From Anisus vortex (Eukaryota; Mollusca; Gastropoda; Planorbidae): 64,000 nt of DNA. The position numbers and the translations under genes were made by a program. The stretch's first letter is position 1. Every line of letters starts with the position of its first letter. A model generated the notes under the pieces. The model was not told the DNA's origin. It worked only from the letters and a program-made list of their open reading frames with translations, and made no database searches. This document shows, piece after piece, positions 57,787 through 64,000 of this stretch. The stretch is from NCBI GenBank assembly GCA_949126835.1, contig OX421506.1, positions 24,823,301 to 24,887,300 of the forward strand, read 5' to 3'.

Positions 57787-59803
57787 GTTCTGTCGCCAAC
57801 ATAAATCATTATATAGTTATGGAGAACGAGGAACATCCTTGTAAAAAATCTCTAAAGTCAAGAGGAGATACAGAAAATGAGGATAAGTCCCCCAAAACCC
57901 AAAGAATATACATTACGTATCAGCGATATTAATCAGATATTTGAAAAGTACTATGAAGAGAAAACACCTATACCTGTACTTAGTGACAAGTATACGTTTA
58001 TTGGAAGATTGAAATTTTATGGTGATGGAATGATGTTTATTTACCTTGAAATAGATGATAACGAAAAGAAACAATTAGCTTGGCCTGTTAGATCAACATG
58101 GAAAGTTGAATTAATTGACGAAGATGACCAAAGCAACAATAGTACATTGCTTTTAGGGGAAGCTATATGCATTTTCAATAAACCTAAACAAGGATTATCT
58201 CCCATCCAAATGACTGGATTTCAGTTAGGTTTGACAGAATGAAATGTTCTGGACTTATCGCCAGAGATAATTCCGTAACTATGAGATGGTCGGTTGCAAC
58301 GGAACCAGTTCTACCAGATGTTTATTTGGAGAAATTTTCAGAACTGCTGAACAATGCAGAAAGTTATTATGACCTTTTTCATGGAAAAGTCATACAAAAG
58401 GTTAAAAATGACTTGCATGCTGTCAATGAAAACTCTAAAGAACACCAAGGAAGGATCTTAAAGTTGGAAACTTCTGCCTAGCTGTCGTAGGTGGTTTGAA
58501 TTTTGGCCTTACAGACATGTCAGGGTGCAGTAATTTGTACTCACACCCCCGGCTGGCCTAGTCAAGGAGTATGGCGCTATTGCAGTAATTGGTTATATAT
58601 CGCAAAATTTATATTTCCATCAACTATTATTGATACAAGTAGGGCGGATTCACCAGCTGGCTACTTTCTTTAATATATCATCAGCCACACAGAACACATA
58701 GACTAATAGAACTATAAAACAGTTAATAACTTGTGATGAATTACATATATCTCCAGTTTATTGATTGAAAACAAAAGTACTAATGTCAAATATCGGATGA
58801 TCTGATGTAACAAATGCAAACTAAATCACTAAGTTGTGCAGGTGAAAATAGTGGAAATACTTAGTGAAATTAAACTAGACTGGCTATACTAGCAGGGTAC
58901 CACCTCCCCGCACCAATACCGAGAGATGTTTCCTATAAGGAGTCTCTCAGATGAACTGAAGAACTTTCAGTGTAAATTTTCTATTTTCTATCTCGAATAA
59001 TTCTGGTTGGACATCCCGAACACGTGACTAAACAGGACCGTTTGATTGGCCAACATTGAACAGTTTCCTTAAAGACACAAGGGGGGGGGGAGAATATCAA
59101 TGGCCAGCCTAACAATAACAGACTGAGTTTCCAAACTATAATTACGGAGGGGAACATTCCGGGGCGTTTGACACTATCCGAAATCTATAACGGTGGTCAC
59201 TTTACATGGCAATTATGTCATAAACCTGCCAGGAAAAGAGGGGAAGGACCGATGCAGTAGGAAAGAATGGGTCTCTGAGTGTGGTCTTATCTCAAAACTG
59301 AACAAAGACGGGGCTTCCCTTTACTGAGTATCTGAAAGGACAATGTCATTTCTAAACACAATAAAAGATCCAAGGGCTGGAGGGGAAGGAAAGGGAGGGG
59401 CATTGAGGTTGGGCCTCCAATCTCAGTTATCTTACACCACCTAGAGGGTCAAGAAGACAGTAAAATCTCGACCTATAATTATAAAATCTTCAAACATCGA
59501 ATTCCTTAGTTTAAAAATAAATGTGACGAGCGTCACACTAGCATTAACGACAAGCTGAACAAAATTGAAGAAAAGCAAGACTCTATAAATGGCAATTTTA
59601 AATCAATTGTGACAAGACTGGCTAATATTAGAGGGAATAACCACACCCCGAGCCATACACTACAAAAAGTGATGTAAATAATACTAAAAGCTGAAATTTG
59701 ATACAATAATAGGCTACTGTGAATGATAATATTGAAATGTATATCAACTTGTTTTTGACATGTACTCATATAATAAACGTTACAAATACAATTATATTAA
59801 GTG
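57787..59803 (+). pseudogene. TRAF/MATH-like protein gene copy, frameshifted and split by a solo LTR
   Basis: After an acceptor-like TTTTGTCTGTAG, an ATG at about 57821 opens a short frame (MENEEHPCKKSLKSRGD). A frameshift near 57895 leads into 57877-58242, whose RLKFYGDGMMFIYLEIDD, LAWPVRSTWKVELIDEDD and GLSPIQMTGF read like the MATH domain of TRAF-type proteins. A second shift near 58238 leads to GLIARDNSVTMRWSVATE, the expected last strands. A coiled-coil tail follows (KVKNDLHAVNENSKEHQG). The coil resumes after the inserted LTR at 59543 (NDKLNKIEEKQDSINGNFKS) and stops at about 59676. An AATAAA lies near 59771 and an A11 run at about 59804, so this may be a processed copy. Confidence 0.55.
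58483..59537. mobile_element. Solo LTR, 1,055 bp
   Basis: Begins TGTCGTAGG and ends GCGTCACA (TG...CA), flanked by the identical pentamer CTAGC at 58478-58482 and 59538-59542. There is no internal coding region, so it is a solo LTR left by recombination. It interrupts the coiled-coil tail of the MATH-like sequence. Higher GC than its surroundings, with a G10 run at about 59083. The superfamily is undetermined. Confidence 0.8.
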
Positions 59804-59814
59804 TAAAAAAAAAA

Positions 59815-60635
59815 ATCAATTATTTGTAGATCGAAAATACGTTTTCATTATAGGATATTTTGCTCAATTTAAAATTCAATAGTGTATTTTAAAATTATAT
59901 TATGCAGGGAAAAGGAGAACCATTCGATTTATAAATATCATTATTAGAAAAAAATTATTTTTTATATAATACAAACTTGACATCTCAATGAAAATTTTGC
60001 GTCTAAGGCTTATCCGGTGCTAGAGTGATAGAAATGTTTTTTCAATAATTATTTTGGTATACTCTTGCATATATTTGTATTTTTTATTTGTCCTTTGTAT
60101 TTTACGATTTCTTATATTATGTTCAACCAACCTTAGTCCTTAGAAGAAAATAGGCCTAAATATATTAGCCCAAAAAATGCTTCATCTATACATTTGATTT
60201 TTGCGCTTTGCGCCCCGTCCACTTATTTTTTTTCCATTCTTGTATATGAAATTATATGCTTTCAAATGTTGATTTTCCGAGTTTGTCCAGGAGACAATTT
60301 CCGTGCCCGGATGCGTCTCTGGATAAATAAATTTATATAAGTTTCTTTTTTAGTGCGCTGTAAAAATAATATTGTTTTCATCTTCATGTCTATTTGAGCA
60401 TGTATTCGAGTTTTCTTGGGTTTTATTCTTTGGGAGGATGTGGGGGACGGGGGGGGGGGGGGGTAGACTTTTTATCATTGTATGTATTATTACTACCTGG
60501 CTCCTTGCATGCTCTTTCCTGTAGTTTTACCGATAAAACTATTATTGATACTTGTCAGTTAAAAATATTCATTAGCATTGAACAGTTTCTCAGTTTCTTG
60601 ATTCGTTGTATATTTTTATGTATTCTTTAAAAATA
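59815..60635. other. No gene found
   Basis: AT-rich with a G run at about 60451-60463. The plus-strand frame there is a chance opening. Confidence 0.5.
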
Positions 60636-60840
60636 TTAATAATGCTTGTATAGTGCATATCCCGTCGAGGACTGTTCTATGCGCTGACGACAGTTACAGA
60701 ATAGGTCTACAAACAACAAAGAACAGACGAAACTGTTTATATGTACAGGTGAATACTGATACTAGACTAGGCGAGCTTTCAGTCGGCTACTGAAGGTATC
60801 AAAGATAGGGCTCTGGCGAAGCTGTAATGGGAGGTGATGT
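60636..60840 (-). mobile_element. L2-like LINE, 3' end only
   Basis: AATGCTTGTATAGTGCATAT and CGCTGACGACAGTTACAGA correspond to the 3' UTR of the copy at 51060-51715. It continues into the reversed last codons (GGCTCTGGCGAAGCTGTAAT, then GGGAGGTGATG). Severely 5'-truncated. Confidence 0.7.
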
Positions 60841-62213
60841 GTCCAATACAGTAAAATCACATTTTGTAGTAATTTTTTTTCTAACATTAATTATCAGTTA
60901 AGCTTTACGTTTTTGTTACATTTGTTTAAATTTCTTTCTTCAACTATCTGTGAATGCAATGATAATTTGTTATTTTTTTTAATATTGTAAAAATTAAACG
61001 AAAAATAAACTTTGTGATTTTTTTTTTTATGAAATTGCATTTTTTTTCCTCATGTATTGTTAAACGTACTAACATTTTAACGCTATTAACAACAAGTATT
61101 AAAAGAAAAGTAAGATGATTTTACTAAATGTTGACAGCTTCATTGAGGTCCTTATCTCCCTTTAGTAAGTTGAAAGCTTGTGTTGATCTTAGTTCTTATC
61201 CCCCCTTATCCCCCCTTAGTAAGTTTAAAGATTGTGTCGATCTTATTACCTTTCTCGAACAAGAAAAAAACATTTACAAAACTCTTAGGCTGGGGTAAAC
61301 ATTTATTTTGTCTATTATTATCGTAATATATTCTTATTTTCATTTTAAAACTCTGGCTATGTTAAATCTTATTTTAAAACTCTAGCTATGATAAATAACT
61401 TTGAGCAATCATTGTGCAAATTAATATTTAATTTTCAAAGCAATCGGAAAACGTGACATGAATATTGTCAAATGTCCATCTTATCTTATATAATATTACA
61501 TTTGATTCTTCTGTAAAGGAAAGTATTGCGCCCTACTCTCATCCGCTCTCTGGGTCTAGTAGGCCTATTGCCTTTTGTTTATATTTTAAAATGATGTTAA
61601 GTTACTGGTTTTCCTGTTGTTGTTTTTCGAGCAACTCACTCCATGCCCTGATGCCACTTAGGAATAAAGAGTATTTAGATGAATTTGTTCTCGCAAAAGG
61701 ATAAAAAAAAGTGCTTTTATATTAGCATTGAAACATATTGTAATAGTGTTGTATTTTAAAGTCCATTTTTCGGACTTTCACAAACAAAAAGCAAACTACT
61801 GCTGCTAGTTTATTTGTAATCATTTTGCAAGTATGTTGTGTAAAAGTGTTATAACTGTTCTTTTTAGTTTACTAAACGGCAAAATACTAAGCAACAAACC
61901 CTTAAAAACTAAAACAGAAACATCAAGAAAACCCCAGCGAAACATTTGATACTTAATATTTATTTTTGTAAGTATTTGATGAGATACATAATAATTATGT
62001 CTGACAATAAATAGTCTAAATATTTCAAATCTTTAAAATATGATACATGTATTATGCACAGACAAAAGTAAAAATAATTTGAACGTATTAAAAAGAATCA
62101 CACAATCGTTTATTGTTTCTTACAAATAAATGTTTTAATATATTTCAGTTCTTGTTGACGTAACATTTCACAGATTCGAGAATTAAATACTAACTAAATT
62201 GCCCGGCGTTAGA
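60841..62213. other. No gene found
   Basis: AT-rich with T-runs. A duplicated AAGTTTAAAGATTGTGTCGA-like phrase at about 61165-61235 (AAGTT.AAAG.TTGTGT.GATCTTA twice, 70 bp apart) is a small local duplication. Confidence 0.45.
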
Positions 62214-62400
62214 GACTTGTAGACCATTTGGTCCAAATGACTAGTAAAGTGGCGTCCACAAGTCTCTGTGACCATGCTATTAAAAGGAGATAGTGTGGCC
62301 ATCTAACACTATATTAAGCACCCAGGACGGCTGGGTAGATTCAGGGTCGTCCCCCAGGTAGGAGAAAAAGGGGTTGACGTAAAATTTGATCTGCAGACCT
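62214..62400 (-). mobile_element. SINE-related fragment (minus strand)
   Basis: GGACGGCTGGGTAGATTCAG and the block GGAGATAGTGTGGCCA resemble the SINE body at 41215-41458 (TAGCTGGGTAGACTCAG, GGGATGTGTGGCCAG). The pol III boxes are not recognisable. Confidence 0.45.
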
Positions 62401-63356
62401 TGGAAATCGCCACAATATTTCCCTAGACTTTAGACTGTCAATAGTGTGCCAAAGTGGGATTTCTAATTGATTCAGCGTGCCAACAGCCAGAAAAGACAAC
62501 CTGCACCAACAATCAATTCCTTGTAGAAAAGACTTGAATTGTGTTTTTGTGTGTCTTCCGCGTGCCCTCGAAATCATTATGCGTATCCATTAGCCTACAT
62601 GGCTTGCGTAAGTTTGTATAAAAATCCAATGATGCCGTTTCTCATTCTTTTCGCCCATTTTTTCCAAGATAATTTTTGAGCATTTATTTACATTATTAGC
62701 ACAGTGAATTGAAATAAAAACTGTCGTTAGAAGCTACATGGGGGCCACGCTAAATGGCTTAGCGGGTCGTGATGTAGCCCGAGGGTCGCCTTTAACAACC
62801 CTGTCATAGACATATAAAATGTTATGCAATTTAAAATATCCAGCTTAAATCTCTATTTATAACTGTAACCAGTATAATGTTTAAAATTGAACGCTTTTTG
62901 TTTTTAAACCAATGATATCAATATTTTTTTCACACATTGTGAATATTTAAAACAACAACAACATTAAACAGCATTCTTATATAATCTACAAAAACAGTTA
63001 ACATTTATATTAAATAGTAAAGTAATTATTTAGCTTTTGACAACTGTCAATAAGTATTCGATTTAATATTTTCTCTTAAGTTGTTTTGCTTGAAAATGTT
63101 TACTTTCAATAATTAGTTGATTGCCTATGATTTACTAAATTTGCTAGGTAATCTTTTGTTAATTCACAGTAATAGAAGATTACATGCATAGGTTATCTAA
63201 TCTAATAATTTCTAGGCCGCCTTTCTAAACAGTAGAAGGTAGCTATTTTCCAATACTCTTGATCTTTTGAACAACGTTTTCATGGATACAATTTTTTCGC
63301 AAACAAATATTTAGTTCTTTTTTCAATACCAGATCATTGTAGTTTATAATTATTCA
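62401..63356. other. No gene found
   Basis: A GC-rich patch at 62738-62800 (CACGCTAAATGGCTTAGCGG) stands out in AT-rich sequence but has no partner. Possibly a hAT remnant. Confidence 0.4.
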
Positions 63357-63362
63357 TTTATT
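63357..63362 (-). terminator. Polyadenylation signal candidate
   Basis: AATAAA on the minus strand about 125 bp downstream of the stop of the gene at the right edge. The motif is common in AT-rich DNA, so support is positional only. Confidence 0.35.
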
Positions 63363-63485
63363 GAATAGATCACGATTATAATTTTAATAAAGTATTTACA
63401 AACCACTAATTCATTTAAAACCATTTTTGATCAGACACTCTATTTAAAACATCTAATTGTTTCATTTTGTTGTTACAAGTTACTG

Positions 63486-64000
63486 CTAATTACACCTGTT
63501 TACGGGTTTTCTGCCTGTTCTTTTTAACTCCTGTTCATATTCACTTTTCATTTTATCGTAATCGGCTTTCAATTCCATCAATTGAAAACCATTTAGTACT
63601 TGCTGTTCGTTATCAATCTCAAGATCTTCTTCCATTTGTCTTTCCGATGCTCTTATGTTTTCTTCAATTTTTAATAATTCTTCCCTGCACTTTTCGTCTT
63701 CTAACAATTTTGGCTCTCTAAATCCGAATTCGTCTTCGTGTTTTCGCAGCTCTTCGAGGTAGGCCTTTTTAATCTCATCTTCTCGTTTAGCCTGGGCTTC
63801 ACGTTCTTTACACATGCGTTCATTGTACTTCATCTTGTGCTTTAGCCTTTTGATAATACTATCTATATTATTCGATAAATCTTTAAGTACGCCTGTTTCA
63901 TTATCCATTTCTTTTACGTATTTGGAGAGTGCGTCAGTTTCCACAAGAAGTGCTTCAAACCGTTCTGTTTGGTCGCGTGAGTCTTTTTGGTTGACTTTGT
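63486..64000 (-). CDS. Partial gene: C-terminal coiled coil, possibly GIMAP/AIG1-like
   Basis: A minus-strand frame is open from the window edge to a TAG at 63486, at least 171 codons. There is no start in the window: the first in-frame GTG near 63944 is simply Val inside a longer frame that reads NQKDSRDQTERFEALLVETD before it. From about residue 20 on, the protein is a long charged coiled coil (RLKHKMKYNERMCKEREAQA, then KKAYLEELRKHEDE and EIDNEQQVLNGFQLMELK). It ends with a basic tail RTGRKPVNRCN. A GTPase-end-like NQKD...QTERFEALL followed by a coiled coil is how molluscan GIMAP-type immune GTPases end, but the GTPase core lies outside. Other coiled-coil proteins remain possible. The frame is intact and so likely a live gene. 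Confidence 0.6.
   Translation of the reverse strand, partial: KVNQKDSRDQTERFEALLVETDALSKYVKEMDNETGVLKDLSNNIDSIIKRLKHKMKYNERMCKEREAQAKREDEIKKAYLEELRKHEDEFGFREPKLLEDEKCREELLKIEENIRASERQMEEDLEIDNEQQVLNGFQLMELKADYDKMKSEYEQELKRTGRKPVNRCN

Overview
The window looks like nuclear DNA of an animal, most probably a freshwater pulmonate snail (Biomphalaria/Bulinus type). This is an inference from four things: AT-rich sequence, genes in small exons with GT/AG boundaries, tRNA-derived SINEs, and LINE 3' ends closing in TAAGA or ATCTT repeats. I recognise no bacterial genes, rRNA, tRNA genes or CRISPR. Most of the window is mobile-element debris at several ages, with a few host coding exons between.

Layout: a LINE reverse-transcriptase relic (229-1056) and a lone candidate exon (2391-2548) precede a 6.9 kb LTR retrotransposon on the minus strand (3134-10015). 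Its LTRs are about 6% diverged. Its gag-protease-integrase frame has protease running straight into integrase and no reverse transcriptase or RNase H. A cluster of short hAT-like elements follows (10033-12241), then an element with long inverted arms (14625-15975), LINE, SINE and MITE copies (17103-20858), a 2.9 kb L2-like LINE (23380-26310) and a 64-bp satellite (26699-28049) with a four-monomer higher-order period.

The best host gene is on the minus strand between 38864 and 29036. Four exons with good splice sites and mutually consistent phases encode a signal peptide followed by two cysteine-containing segments that look like molluscan immunoglobulin-type domains. Its introns hold a LINE, several MITEs and a single unexpanded copy of the satellite unit. 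The 3' end was not found.

From 39597 to 53100 there are more nested repeats: a piggyBac-like end, three copies of a MITE with ATGGACCGCTTGCT termini (one carrying a LINE RNase H fragment), a 19-bp minisatellite, split SINEs, and a 1.9 kb element with GTTACGGCC termini rich in GGCC palindromes. At 54242-57084 lies an apparently complete but mutated DNA transposon, with 8-bp perfect target duplications, set in the head of a SINE. At 57787-59803 a TRAF/MATH-like coding sequence is broken by frameshifts and by a 1,055-bp solo LTR with 5-bp target duplications. The right edge (63486-64000) holds the C-terminal coiled-coil part of a gene that continues out of the window.

All functional names are from reading motifs by eye; no database search was possible.
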